Shown here: one piece after another, positions 54,897-63,021 of the stretch | How the letters are laid out: every line of letters starts with the position of its first letter | Position numbering within the stretch: the first letter of the stretch is position 1 | Assembly: GCF_030376605.1 (NCBI RefSeq) | Contig: NZ_JARRAE010000003.1 | Location: 1-64,000 of the forward strand | Origin: Pseudochrobactrum sp. sp1633 | GTDB taxonomy: Bacteria; Pseudomonadota; Alphaproteobacteria; Rhizobiales; Rhizobiaceae | Direction: 5' to 3' | DNA length: 64,000 bases | Position numbers and translations under genes: made by a program | The notes under the pieces: model-generated | Told to the model about the DNA's origin: nothing | Seen by the model: only the letters and a program-made list of their open reading frames with translations | Database searches by the model: none

Positions 54897-56729
54897 ATGG
54901 CAGATATAAGAGTAAACCGGAAGGATGAGCCGAAAGAGGCGCATGATGATACCGACGCAGTGTCGCGTCCGGCAAGTGCCGATACGCCTGTGGTGAACCA
55001 TCCAAAAACAAATGAAATAAAGCCGTTAGCTGCGTTGCCGGAAGAAAAGCCGGTGCCTGTTGCAGAGGTGACAGTTGCTCCTGAAGCTGAAGAACCGGCA
55101 ACACCTGCGGCGCCCGTAGCGCCTGTTCCGCCAGCCAAGCCATTTTTGCTGTCTGCTGCTTTTGTATGCGCGTCTTTGCTGATGTGGATCACACAAGGCA
55201 TCGGGCTGAATATGGTTGCGGTTAATATTCCGCAATTGCAGGGCGGTCTGGGTGCAACAACGGCGGAGACCACATGGCTTCTGGCGGCCTATATGGCGCC
55301 GAATGTCAGCCTGACATTGTTTCTGATGAAAATCCGCACGCAATATGGCTTGCGCCGTTTTACAGAACTTGGCCTTTTGACCTTTGTGTTCGTCACATCG
55401 CTGCACTGGTTCATTCATGATCTGAATTCAGCTCTGATCGTACGCTTCTTTTCTGGTGCTGCGGCTTCGCCAATGTCGACACTGGGCTTTTTCTATATGC
55501 TGGAGGCATTTCCGCCGAGTAAGAAAATGAGCTGGGGTCTGTGTCTGGCATTGACATGCACGACCTTGGGCGCACCGCTGGCGCGCATCATTTCTCCGCT
55601 GTTGCTGGATATCGGATTGTGGCCGCAGCTCTATATACTGGAAATTGGTTTGGCGATGCTGTGCTTTGCCACGGTTTACACACTGAAACTAACACCAATT
55701 CCCCATCAGAAAGTGCTCGAAAAGCTGGATTTCATCAGCTATCCGCTGATTGCAATCGGCTTTGGTCTGCTGGCTATGATGCTGGTTGTCGGCCGTCTTT
55801 ATTGGTGGCTGGAAGCGCCGTGGATAGGAATTTGTCTTGCTGTCGCCTTTGGTGCGTTGGCGCTTGCTGCGGCTATTGAGTTTAACCGTGAAAACCCGCT
55901 GATTAATATCCGCTGGCTGACCAGCCGGCAGACGCTGACTTTTACCGGCATGTTGCTGGTGTTTCGTGTTGTCCTGTCCGAGCAGACAGCCGGAGCAACG
56001 GGGATGTTTCAGGCGCTTGGCATTTATAATGAGCAGAGCACGGGGCTCTATTGGGTTCTGATTATCAGCTCCTTCATGGGCGGGATTGCCTGCGCGATGG
56101 TTATCCGTCCGGGCAGGGAGGCTTATATTTATGCGGTGGCACTGGTTCTGATTATGACCGGTGCTTTCATGGACGGGCATGCCAATAATCTGATCCGCCC
56201 TGAAATGATGTATCTCAGTCAGGCAATGATTTCCTTTGGCGGAGCATTGTTTTTGCCTCCGGCAATGGCCGCAGGTTTGGTAAGCGCGCTGAAAAACGGC
56301 CCTGCTTATATCACGAGCTTTATCGTGATCTTTATTTTCACGCAGAGTGTGGGTGGCCTGTTCGGCTCGGCAGTTTTCGGGACCTTTGTGACGTGGCGGC
56401 AGCAATTTCACATGCGCGCTCTTTACGATCAGATTGTTTTAACTGATCCGCTTGTGACGCAGCGTATTGCTAAACTTTCCGGTGCAATTTCACAGGTGAT
56501 AACCGACCCGGTTTATGTGCATGCGGAAGGCGTTGCTCTGCTCTCCCAGCAAATAGTCAAAGAGGCAACGGTGTTGTCCTATAATGATCTGTTTCTGCTC
56601 GTTTCGGCCATCGCTGCAACGACACTGGCGATCCTGATCGGACGCCGTGTTGTTTTGCCTGTGCTGGTTTCGGTCTGGCGCTACGGGCGCAGGCATGCGC
56701 TGCCGGCACATCAGCCCGCAGTTAATTAA
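54897..56729 (+). CDS. MFS efflux transporter (DHA2/EmrB-like) with long N-terminal extension
   Basis: The 610-residue protein has about 12-14 membrane helices, starting at FLLSAAFVCASLLMWITQGI (around residue 83). GLNMVAVNIPQLQGGLGAT and TTAETTWLLAAYMAPNVSLT resemble the start of EmrB-type drug/proton antiporters. The first 80 residues are hydrophilic and rich in Pro, Ala, Glu and Val (EVTVAPEAEEPATPAAPVAP), which is unusual for the family. The partner is the HlyD-like gene that follows, with a MarR regulator before. It probably exports toxic compounds across both membranes with an unlinked TolC. Confidence 0.88.
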   Translation: MADIRVNRKDEPKEAHDDTDAVSRPASADTPVVNHPKTNEIKPLAALPEEKPVPVAEVTVAPEAEEPATPAAPVAPVPPAKPFLLSAAFVCASLLMWITQGIGLNMVAVNIPQLQGGLGATTAETTWLLAAYMAPNVSLTLFLMKIRTQYGLRRFTELGLLTFVFVTSLHWFIHDLNSALIVRFFSGAAASPMSTLGFFYMLEAFPPSKKMSWGLCLALTCTTLGAPLARIISPLLLDIGLWPQLYILEIGLAMLCFATVYTLKLTPIPHQKVLEKLDFISYPLIAIGFGLLAMMLVVGRLYWWLEAPWIGICLAVAFGALALAAAIEFNRENPLINIRWLTSRQTLTFTGMLLVFRVVLSEQTAGATGMFQALGIYNEQSTGLYWVLIISSFMGGIACAMVIRPGREAYIYAVALVLIMTGAFMDGHANNLIRPEMMYLSQAMISFGGALFLPPAMAAGLVSALKNGPAYITSFIVIFIFTQSVGGLFGSAVFGTFVTWRQQFHMRALYDQIVLTDPLVTQRIAKLSGAISQVITDPVYVHAEGVALLSQQIVKEATVLSYNDLFLLVSAIAATTLAILIGRRVVLPVLVSVWRYGRRHALPAHQPAVN

Positions 56730-56752
56730 TTTTGATTTGTGAGTATCTGAAA

Positions 56753-57799
56753 ATGCAGAAGATTTTTCGTAATTGGGCAACCGTTTTTATTCTGGCAATT
56801 GGTTTTTGCGGGGTGTTGTTCATTCTCTATGCGTGGCAGTTGCCGCCGTTTCGCTCCTCCGTTGAAATGACGGAAAACGCCTATGTGCGCGGACAGGTGA
56901 CAATTATCAGCCCGCAACTGGCCGGGTATATTACGGATGTACCGGACCGTGATTATCTGCGGGTGAAGAAGGGCGATGTGCTGTTTACGCTCGATGATCG
57001 TATCTATGTTCAGAAGCTGAAACAGGCCGAAGCTATGCTGGAAACCCAAAAGGCGGCGCTGGCAAACTCTGCACAGGATAAACTTGCGGCAGAGGCGCGG
57101 GCGCGATCGGCTCAGGCGGTTCTGAACAGTGCGAATGCGACCTTGGTTGTAGCCGAGGCGAATTATAATCGTGTGACACCGTTGCGTAAAAGCGGGGTGA
57201 TGACACAGAGTAATGAGGATCAGTCGCTTTCTGCACTGGAGCAGGCGCGCGGAGCCGTCAGTCAGGCTGAGGCCGCTTTAGAAGTGAATAAGCAGGATGT
57301 ACAATCAATCATTGTACGCCGTCATTCACTTGAAGCTGCGGTGACGAGTGCAGAAGCTGCGGTTGATCTGGCAAAAATTGATCTGAACAATACCAAAATT
57401 ATCGCACCGCAAGATGGTGTGCTCGGAGAAATCGGAGCCAAGCCCGGCCAATATGTGAACATAGGTGCGCAATTGTCATCGCTGGTGCCAGATAAAAAAT
57501 GGATTGTAGCGAATTTCAAAGAGACGCAATTTCATGGCATGAAAATAGGCCTTCCGGTTACTTTTACTGTGGATGCATTGCAGCATGAAAAAATGACCGG
57601 CCACATTGAGGCTTTTTCACCGGCAACAGGGTCTGAGTTCAGCGTGCTGAGGGCTGATAATGCTACGGGCAACTTTATCAAGGTGACGCAACGCCTGCCG
57701 GTTCGTATTGCACTTGATGCAGATCAGCCGCTGGCGGAGCGTCTTGCACCGGGGATGTCGGTTATTGTTAAGGTGGATACCAGTGCAAAAGCTGAATAA
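56753..57799 (+). CDS. HlyD/EmrA-type membrane-fusion protein
   Basis: The 348-residue adaptor has one N-terminal membrane helix (WATVFILAIGFCGVLFILYAW). Next is TENAYVRGQVTIISPQLAGY, with the biotinyl-lipoyl half-motif GYITDVPDRDYLRVKKGDVL. A long coiled-coil hairpin (residues about 85-210, Ala/Glu/Gln-rich) follows, and the second lipoyl half is IIAPQDGVLGEIGAKPGQYV. It would bridge the MFS pump to an outer-membrane channel. ATG 56753 is preferred; an in-frame TTG lies 21 bases upstream. It ends 33 bases before a GNAT gene. Confidence 0.92.
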   Translation: MQKIFRNWATVFILAIGFCGVLFILYAWQLPPFRSSVEMTENAYVRGQVTIISPQLAGYITDVPDRDYLRVKKGDVLFTLDDRIYVQKLKQAEAMLETQKAALANSAQDKLAAEARARSAQAVLNSANATLVVAEANYNRVTPLRKSGVMTQSNEDQSLSALEQARGAVSQAEAALEVNKQDVQSIIVRRHSLEAAVTSAEAAVDLAKIDLNNTKIIAPQDGVLGEIGAKPGQYVNIGAQLSSLVPDKKWIVANFKETQFHGMKIGLPVTFTVDALQHEKMTGHIEAFSPATGSEFSVLRADNATGNFIKVTQRLPVRIALDADQPLAERLAPGMSVIVKVDTSAKAE

Positions 57800-57832
57800 A
57801 TGCGTGATTTATAGGATGGTTCAGAGAAAGAT

Positions 57833-58369
57833 ATGCGCAGTAACATTATAATCCGCATGCTTGAACGCCATGAGGTGAAGACTGTCTGGCAGATTGAGCG
57901 ACGGGAGATCGTGCATGAAATCTACCGGTCTGTTGGCGGAAAATTACGTTTGCAGCCTGAATTCTATGATGTGCAGGACTGGCCCGAAGGTGAACCTGAA
58001 ATTTATATGCCGCTGCTGCTGGACTGCTTTGATCACGGGGGTATATTTCTTGGTGCATATGCGGGTGAACAACTGGTTGCCGTTGCGGTAACGGATGCAA
58101 GGCCGGGTCAGGATTATCCTGAAGTGCGCCAGCTGTCTTTCTTACATGTCAGTCATGGCTGGCGCGGACAGGGGCTGGCCTCCAACCTGTACCGGCAGTC
58201 TATGAGTGCTGCACAAGAACGCGGCGCGAAGGGGTTATATATCTCATCGACCCCGACACGGCGGACGGTGGAGTTTTATCTTCAAAAAGGAGCTCTGCCG
58301 GTGCTGCGGCCGGATGAGACGCTGTATGCTCTGGAGCCGGAAGATATTCACCTGATACACAGGTTTTAA
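57833..58369 (+). CDS. GNAT-family N-acetyltransferase
   Basis: The 178-residue protein has IRMLERHEVKTVWQIERREI at the start, the acetyl-CoA loop HGWRGQGLASNLYRQSMSAA, and RRTVEFYLQKGA at the end. It is likely the last gene of the marR-efflux operon, spaced 33 bases after the HlyD gene with AGAGAAAGA before ATG. The acetylation target is unknown; modification of an exported toxic compound is possible but unsupported. It ends convergently with a secreted-protein gene. Confidence 0.8.
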   Translation: MRSNIIIRMLERHEVKTVWQIERREIVHEIYRSVGGKLRLQPEFYDVQDWPEGEPEIYMPLLLDCFDHGGIFLGAYAGEQLVAVAVTDARPGQDYPEVRQLSFLHVSHGWRGQGLASNLYRQSMSAAQERGAKGLYISSTPTRRTVEFYLQKGALPVLRPDETLYALEPEDIHLIHRF

Positions 58370-58390
58370 AATACCGGCTCATGGAGAGTG

Positions 58391-58702
58391 TTATTTCTTG
58401 CAGCGCTGTTTTCCAAGCTGAACTTTGAACTGGCGCGCGCCAACCATGCCGGGCTTTGATGGCAATGAAATGATACTTGCTTTGAGGCTGCAGGTGCCTG
58501 CGACGACCAGATACTGATCCTCACTTTGATAGACGATCTTCGTGATGGGCTGATATGGAGAGAGTATTTCAGTTGCAGCAGTGATGACGGCATTCATTTC
58601 ATTGGCGCGCTGATATTGCGGTGCCAGAGCTGCCAAAGAGATTGAACTAAAACTGGCCAGCATAAGAGCTGTCAAAATCAGCTTCGTAAAGATCATGCGC
58701 AT
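58391..58702 (-). CDS. Small secreted hypothetical protein with two cysteines
   Basis: The 103-residue product begins MRMIFTKLILTALMLASFSS with a signal peptide ending near SLA before ALAPQYQ. The mature domain (about 80 residues) includes ILSPYQPITKIVYQSEDQYLV and two Cys (VAGTCSLKA and GKQRCKK) that could be bridged. GGAGG lies 10 bases before ATG 58702; nearby TTG 58711 is too close to it. I do not recognise the family. It lies convergent to the GNAT gene. Confidence 0.6.
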   Translation of the reverse strand: MRMIFTKLILTALMLASFSSISLAALAPQYQRANEMNAVITAATEILSPYQPITKIVYQSEDQYLVVAGTCSLKASIISLPSKPGMVGARQFKVQLGKQRCKK

Positions 58703-58800
58703 TCGGTTCAATCCTCCGGTTATTGATGAATGAGAGCTATATTTATGAGAAGAAAATTTATCACGCTGAACGTGTTGGTTCAGTCATGTGAGTTTCACAC

Positions 58801-59052
58801 TTAATCTTCATTGAAATCCGGAATCTCACCGAAACTGGCCAGCAAACGTGGCGCGTTCATATCGCCGCTTTCTTCATCAACCTGCACTGCATAAGCGGCA
58901 ACGCCAACAAAACGATCTGACATTGACGTAGCAATTTTAATCGCACCGGCTTCGCTGGATGCAGGACGCATTTCCGCTGCAACAAGCTTTTGCTTGTTTT
59001 TACGAAATGGCATGATGATGTATTTTTCAGACTTTTGTATAGCGAGAGACAT
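58801..59052 (-). CDS. Small conserved hypothetical protein with LexA-type promoter box
   Basis: The 83-residue cytoplasmic protein starts MSLAIQKSEKYIIMPFRKNK and continues through SSEAGAIKIATSMSDRFVGV and AAYAVQVDEESGDMNAPRLL. It ends acidic. It has no Cys, signal or membrane segment. I associate proteins like it with Hyphomicrobiales, but know no function. AGAGG lies 9 bases before ATG 59052. The promoter (TTGACA, 18 bases, CATTAT) is overlapped by GTTC-N7-GTTC, the alphaproteobacterial LexA target, so induction by DNA damage is inferred. Confidence 0.75.
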   Translation of the reverse strand: MSLAIQKSEKYIIMPFRKNKQKLVAAEMRPASSEAGAIKIATSMSDRFVGVAAYAVQVDEESGDMNAPRLLASFGEIPDFNED

Positions 59053-59069
59053 GATGGAATCCTCTTTAT

Positions 59070-59084
59070 GTTCCTATAATGTTC
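59070..59084 (-). promoter_or_regulatory. LexA-type SOS box overlapping a -10 element
   Basis: GTTCCTATAATGTTC fits GTTC-N7-GTTC exactly and lies 17 bases before the ATG of the small gene at 58801-59052. It covers the proposed -10 (59076-59081), the ideal place for a repressor. Confidence 0.65.
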
Positions 59085-59105
59085 TCGTCGCCAGTATATT
59101 GTCAA
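59076..59105 (-). promoter_or_regulatory. Predicted sigma-70 promoter of the small SOS-type gene
   Basis: On the minus strand TTGACA (59100-59105) is followed after 18 bases by CATTAT (59076-59081). It is one of the clearest promoter matches in the window. Confidence 0.65.
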
Positions 59106-59197
59106 GCTGCTAAAATCTACAAGTTGCGGCTTCACAAAAAAGGCGATCATGTCGCTTGCTCAAGCCATATTGGGGCGAGCGGGAAACGCAGCTTAAA

Positions 59198-59230
59198 TAA
59201 AAAAGGCCAGACAAATTGTCTGGCCTTTTT
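59198..59230 (-). terminator. Terminator of cspA copy 2
   Basis: AAAAAGGCCAGACA-AATT-TGTCTGGCCTTTTTT is a perfect 9-bp stem with flanking A and T runs. It is the counterpart of the terminator at 5927-5952. Confidence 0.9.
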
Positions 59231-59288
59231 TTGTATTACACTCTCAACAATGCCGGTACATCCGTGGACAAAGGAGGGAAAATACTGA

Positions 59289-59498
59289 TTAAACAGCCTG
59301 CAGGTTGCTGGCTGACATTTTGCCGGAACGGTTGTCGCGCTCTAAGTCGTAACCGATTTTCTGGCCTTCTGTCAGTTCACGCATGCCAGCGCGTTCAACG
59401 GCTGAAATGTGAACAAACACGTCTGCGCCGCCATTGTCTGGCTGAATGAAGCCGAAGCCTTTAGTGGAATTAAACCATTTAACTGTGCCAGTGGTCAT
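59289..59498 (-). CDS. CspA-family cold-shock protein (copy 2)
   Basis: The 69-residue cold-shock domain ([36 protein letters not shown]) differs from the product at 6017-6226 at only a few positions, such as NGG for NGN and ELTEGQKIG for EIVEGQKLG. RNP1 and RNP2 are intact. AAAGGG lies 7 bases before ATG 59498. Leader, promoter, trailer and terminator all have counterparts at the first locus, showing duplication of a whole transcription unit. It is an RNA chaperone, probably cold-induced through its leader. Confidence 0.93.
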   Translation of the reverse strand: MTTGTVKWFNSTKGFGFIQPDNGGADVFVHISAVERAGMRELTEGQKIGYDLERDNRSGKMSASNLQAV

Positions 59499-59640
59499 AA
59501 CGAACCCTTTCTTAGCAATATAAAGTGCTCATAACACGGATTTATGTCATGAGAGTGATACCGATTTTTTGAAGGAAGGTTCGTCAAAGGCGCAAATGAT
59601 GCGCTAAAAGCAAAGCTAAACAAGCAAATATCGTAACCAA

Positions 59641-59669
59641 TATATAGGTTTGAATATTCTTTTTGTCAA
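59641..59669 (-). promoter_or_regulatory. Predicted promoter and leader of cspA copy 2
   Basis: TTGACA (59664-59669) and TATATA (59641-59646) are 17 bases apart on the minus strand, giving a leader of about 135 nt homologous to that of the first copy. The rest of 59499-59940 beyond the promoter (59680-59940) shows no gene. Confidence 0.6.
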
Positions 59670-59940
59670 TCATTGGTTTAAGGATGGTGAAATGCACTAC
59701 TTTTCATTGTGCGCCATTTCTGAGTTTGTTTGAAATTATCCCGATCTTCAAAGCCGAGTATTGAGCGTTGTGGTGCCCTGAGAGGGGAAAGCCTGTTGCC
59801 GTATCCGCATGCATAGTCACAGTGCGATTGAGGCAAGTTGAGTTGCGGGAATGAAAAAGGAAGTGATTGTTGATCGCAGGATGGCAGTTTTTAAAAAAAA
59901 CGCCAGAAATGGAATTCCTGCTAACTCTTTGATTTAATTG

Positions 59941-60014
<74 letters not shown>

Positions 60015-60224
60015 AACACCTGAAAGCCTTAGGATATAAAGGCTTTTCTGGCAAGCGCTTTAAAATCAAGGAGCTGAGCAATGCAGGGTGCAAGATGCTG
60101 CGTGGTATTAAAATTAGCACGAAAAACTGTGTCGAAATTTTCACATTGCACAGGCTCGCCAAAATGGAAAATCTGCTTGATTATTTAAATCAACAATGGG
60201 TAAGGGGTGAGCAGGGGGCATCAT

Positions 60225-60980
60225 ATGCTAATTGTGAATTCTTTTTGGATTGGCCGTAAACTTGGTACTGTCCATGCCGCATGTTTACGTTCGTTTGTAC
60301 GAAACGGCCATGATGTTGTGCTTCATGCTTTCGGCAGGCCGGAAGACACGCCAGATGGCGTGCGTATTTTTGATGCCGCCAAACTTATGGCGGAAACCGA
60401 AATCATTTCTCATAAGAAAACAGGCAGCCTAGCGCTGGCTTCGGATGTCTATCGTTACCGCATAATGCGGGAAGGATTAGGGATTTATATTGATGCAGAT
60501 ATGTATTGCATCAAGCCGATGACCGACGATGAATATCTGTTTGGTTTCGAAAATGCCGATCGGTTGAACGGAGCTGTATTAAAAATTCCTCAGAACAGCG
60601 GTTTGCTCACGGATATTCTGAAGGCTGCAGAAGATCCGTATTTCATTCCGCCGTGGATGGAGTTTCACAAAAGAGCCATTGGTACAATTCGCAAGACGAT
60701 AGGCTTTCCCCGTCATATTTCGACACGCACATGGGGCGCAATTGGCCCTGCTTTAATTACGCATTGTGTTCGGGAGCGTGGTTTGTTGTCGAAAGCGAAG
60801 CCGGTTGAACTTTATTATCCGCTGGATTGCGCGCAAACAGACAGGCTTTTTAAACGCGGCTTGCGGGTTGAGGATATTGCTACGGGTAAAACCGAGGCTA
60901 TTCATCTCTTCAATACAATGATCAAAGATAAAGAAATTCTGCCCGATACGCCGCTTCACCAGATTATAACTGCAAAATAG
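60225..60980 (+). CDS. DXD-type glycosyltransferase (GT32-like)
   Basis: The 251-residue protein begins MLIVNSFWIGRKLGTVHAAC and has the sugar-transfer core ALASDVYRYRIMREGLGIYI directly followed by the metal-binding DADMYC (D-x-D). This matches the Gly_transf_sug/capsular-polysaccharide-synthesis family with GT-A fold. GGPALIT-like GAIGPALITHCVRERG and HLFNTM near the C-terminus are typical. It would transfer a sugar to a surface glycan or lipid in the cytoplasm; no membrane segment is seen. AGGGGG precedes ATG 60225. It stands alone near tRNA-Pro, away from any polysaccharide cluster. Confidence 0.82.
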   Translation: MLIVNSFWIGRKLGTVHAACLRSFVRNGHDVVLHAFGRPEDTPDGVRIFDAAKLMAETEIISHKKTGSLALASDVYRYRIMREGLGIYIDADMYCIKPMTDDEYLFGFENADRLNGAVLKIPQNSGLLTDILKAAEDPYFIPPWMEFHKRAIGTIRKTIGFPRHISTRTWGAIGPALITHCVRERGLLSKAKPVELYYPLDCAQTDRLFKRGLRVEDIATGKTEAIHLFNTMIKDKEILPDTPLHQIITAK

Positions 60981-61009
60981 TCATCTGAGATGGCATGCTT
61001 TAACTTACA

Positions 61010-61053
61010 TAAAATCAAAAACCTCGCAGTTTCGATTAGGAAAACTGCGAGGT
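61010..61053 (-). terminator. Terminator of the DUF2165 gene
   Basis: ACCTCGCAGTTT and AAAACTGCGAGGT form an 11-bp stem; on the minus strand it is followed by TTTTTGATTTT. It lies 33 bases after the minus-strand stop at 61086. Confidence 0.8.
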
Positions 61054-61085
61054 TCAGAGTGATCGTTCTATATCAGCGATATAGA

Positions 61086-61580
61086 TTATTCATCGTCTTT
61101 TTCAGGCTGAACAAGATAGATGAGAACCAGAATAATGGTTATGAAAAAGCGGAACGCATCAGGCACGCCATTCCACTGCTTTGACATCCACATGCCAAAC
61201 CACTCGCCGCCAACTGACATGAAGGCGACCTGCCATGTCAGAAAACCCAGTGTAAGGCCTGCAATAGCCCAGTTTTTGCTCTTATTGAAAACGCGCGCAC
61301 TTTCATTGCGTGCGGCGAGCAGTTTGAAACCGGCAACCCAGCAAATAATTGCCGTCAATGTTTCTAAGATGATAATTCCGATATAGCCAACATGATGAAG
61401 CCATTCGGTTTCGATGGCACGGTATTTGATAGTGGCTTCAGGAAAGATTGTATCCATGAGAAATACATGGTGCACAAACGCAAAATTAGAGCCGTAATCT
61501 GTGATATTGCCGAAAGCAACTAAAGAGGCAAAAAGGGCAATCGCCATTACCATAAATGTTTTTGAAAGCCTAATGACCAT
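61086..61580 (-). CDS. DUF2165 family small membrane protein
   Basis: The 164-residue protein has four membrane helices: FMVMAIALFASLVAFGNITD, WLHHVGYIGIIILETLTAII, NWAIAGLTLGFLTWQVAFMS, and FFITIILVLIYLVQPEKDDE at the end. NITDYGSNFAFVHHVFLMDT and GGEWFGMWMSKQWNG are hallmark loops of DUF2165. Function is not known. AAAGAGATACAA precedes ATG 61580. A terminator follows. Confidence 0.87.
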   Translation of the reverse strand: MVIRLSKTFMVMAIALFASLVAFGNITDYGSNFAFVHHVFLMDTIFPEATIKYRAIETEWLHHVGYIGIIILETLTAIICWVAGFKLLAARNESARVFNKSKNWAIAGLTLGFLTWQVAFMSVGGEWFGMWMSKQWNGVPDAFRFFITIILVLIYLVQPEKDDE

Positions 61581-62016
61581 TTGTATCTCTTTCTCTGTTT
61601 ATAGTTTTCCACTCGCTCGCATTTAGCCAGTATATATGGAAATTAACGAAGCCGCTGATTAAGTTAGTTCAGATGGTATAACAATGGTAATTTTGTTAAA
61701 ATGTTATCATTGGTTCGCTTTTAAACTGATCAATTCATCAGGAGTGACTTTAACCGCCTGCAGATGTCTTTCGCATCCGCGTGCGATACTTGTTTTGTTG
61801 ATGGACTCGGGGCGAAGGAGGTCAAAACTCCGCAAGTGATTCAGCAAATCTTGAGACGGTTATGGGGGCTTTAAAGTTTGCTGTGTGGTTGTCGTAAATG
61901 CGGAGCATTCAACGATCATTGGCCTGCGCTCCGAAAACGATGATATGGCTTTCGGATGAAGCGCTTTGATAGTGAAACGCTCCGCTGGAATGCGCGGCAG
62001 ATTTACGGCGATAAGG
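61581..62016. other. Non-coding gap with a degenerate palindrome
   Basis: No gene is seen in these 436 bases. GCGCTCCGAAA ... TTTCGGATGAAGCGC at 61926-61954 is an imperfect palindrome resembling the left half of family A repeats. The promoter of the DUF2165 gene should lie in the AT-rich part at 61590-61720. Confidence 0.4.
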
Positions 62017-62544
62017 TCAGTTGACCTTTTTTACTTCATGGTTCGCACCAGAGATGGAGATGGCCGGATCTTTAATTCCGGAAGCAACAGACCAGTTCAC
62101 CTTATGGCCGACACCTTCAACTTCAATCTTGGTGTCGCTTTCAAGCGTGACATTGACCAGATTTTCAGCGCCGCTTACCTCAAGTTCAGCCCGTGCATTG
62201 CCGTTTGATTTCAGGGTGACGGTAACTTCGTTATTTGCGACCTCTACGGACAAGTCGTCTGCCTGACCACCTGTAACCTTGTTTTCTGATCCTGAGACGG
62301 AAACATCATTGGCTGATTCAAACGTAACCTCATGTTTTGTGCCATGAATAACAATATCATCGCATTTACCGGTTAGCTTGATGATGTTGTTTGCTCCGTA
62401 AATGCCGACATCATTGGAACTGCATGCAACATCACGCGTGATGCCGGATCCTTCAATTTTGAGTTCTTCTGATGAGGCTGCTGTCGTTACTACTGAGGTG
62501 AGCACAGCCATTAAGCCGATTGCAGGGATGTGTAATTTCATCAT
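62017..62544 (-). CDS. DUF3060 secreted beta-repeat protein
   Basis: The 175-residue protein has a signal peptide (MMKLHIPAIGLMAVLTSVVTTAA) and a mature region of short beta-strand repeats: DVGIYGANNIIKLTGKCDDI, VIHGTKHEVTFESANDVSVS, and ELEVSGAENLVNVTLESDTK. Each repeat has a G-x-x-N/H pattern. That is the DUF3060 signature, predicted to form a beta-solenoid. Two Cys near the start (VACSSND, GKCDD) could pair. Function unknown. GAGAGTGAC precedes the ATG pair at 62544/62541. Confidence 0.82.
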   Translation of the reverse strand: MMKLHIPAIGLMAVLTSVVTTAASSEELKIEGSGITRDVACSSNDVGIYGANNIIKLTGKCDDIVIHGTKHEVTFESANDVSVSGSENKVTGGQADDLSVEVANNEVTVTLKSNGNARAELEVSGAENLVNVTLESDTKIEVEGVGHKVNWSVASGIKDPAISISGANHEVKKVN

Positions 62545-62585
62545 GTCACTCTCTGTTTTGGGAGGCAGGAGCGTCCTTTATACCT

Positions 62586-62930
62586 CTAAAACGGCCCTTT
62601 AAATACAAAAAATGCACCGAGGCAGATGAGTGCAAAGCCGATCAGATGATTAACCGTTATGCTCTCACCGAGATATAAAACTGAAAACCCTGCAAAGACG
62701 CTGAGCGTAATGACTTCCTGAATTGTTTTCAGTTGGGCAGCATTGTAGATGCCGTGCCCCATTCTGTTCGCAGGAACTGCAAGGCAATATTCGGCAAAAG
62801 CGATCAGCCAGCTGACGATAATCACCAGTAAAAGTGGCTTGTTTGTATATTTAAGGTGCCCGTACCAGGCAAAGGTCATGAAGATATTGGATGCGCAGAG
62901 CAACAGGATCGGCTTGATATAGTCAGCCAT
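62586..62930 (-). CDS. DUF486 family small membrane protein
   Basis: The 114-residue protein has four hydrophobic segments: YIKPILLLCASNIFMTFAWY, KPLLLVIIVSWLIAFAEYCL, EVITLSVFAGFSVLYLGESI, and HLIGFALICLGAFFVFKGPF. The motifs FMTFAWYGHLK and VPANRMGHGIYNAAQLKTIQ are those of DUF486, a small drug/metabolite-transporter-like group. Substrate is unknown. GAGG lies before ATG 62930. It runs toward the DUF3060 gene with a 41-base gap, so they may form an operon. Confidence 0.88.
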   Translation of the reverse strand: MADYIKPILLLCASNIFMTFAWYGHLKYTNKPLLLVIIVSWLIAFAEYCLAVPANRMGHGIYNAAQLKTIQEVITLSVFAGFSVLYLGESITVNHLIGFALICLGAFFVFKGPF

Positions 62931-63021
62931 TTTTGCCTCGGTGTTATAGGGCCTGGATTGCAAGGATTGTATCTGGTGTTGAATAAACCATTTCTGCGGT
63001 TTTCACAAAGCAGCGGGAACT

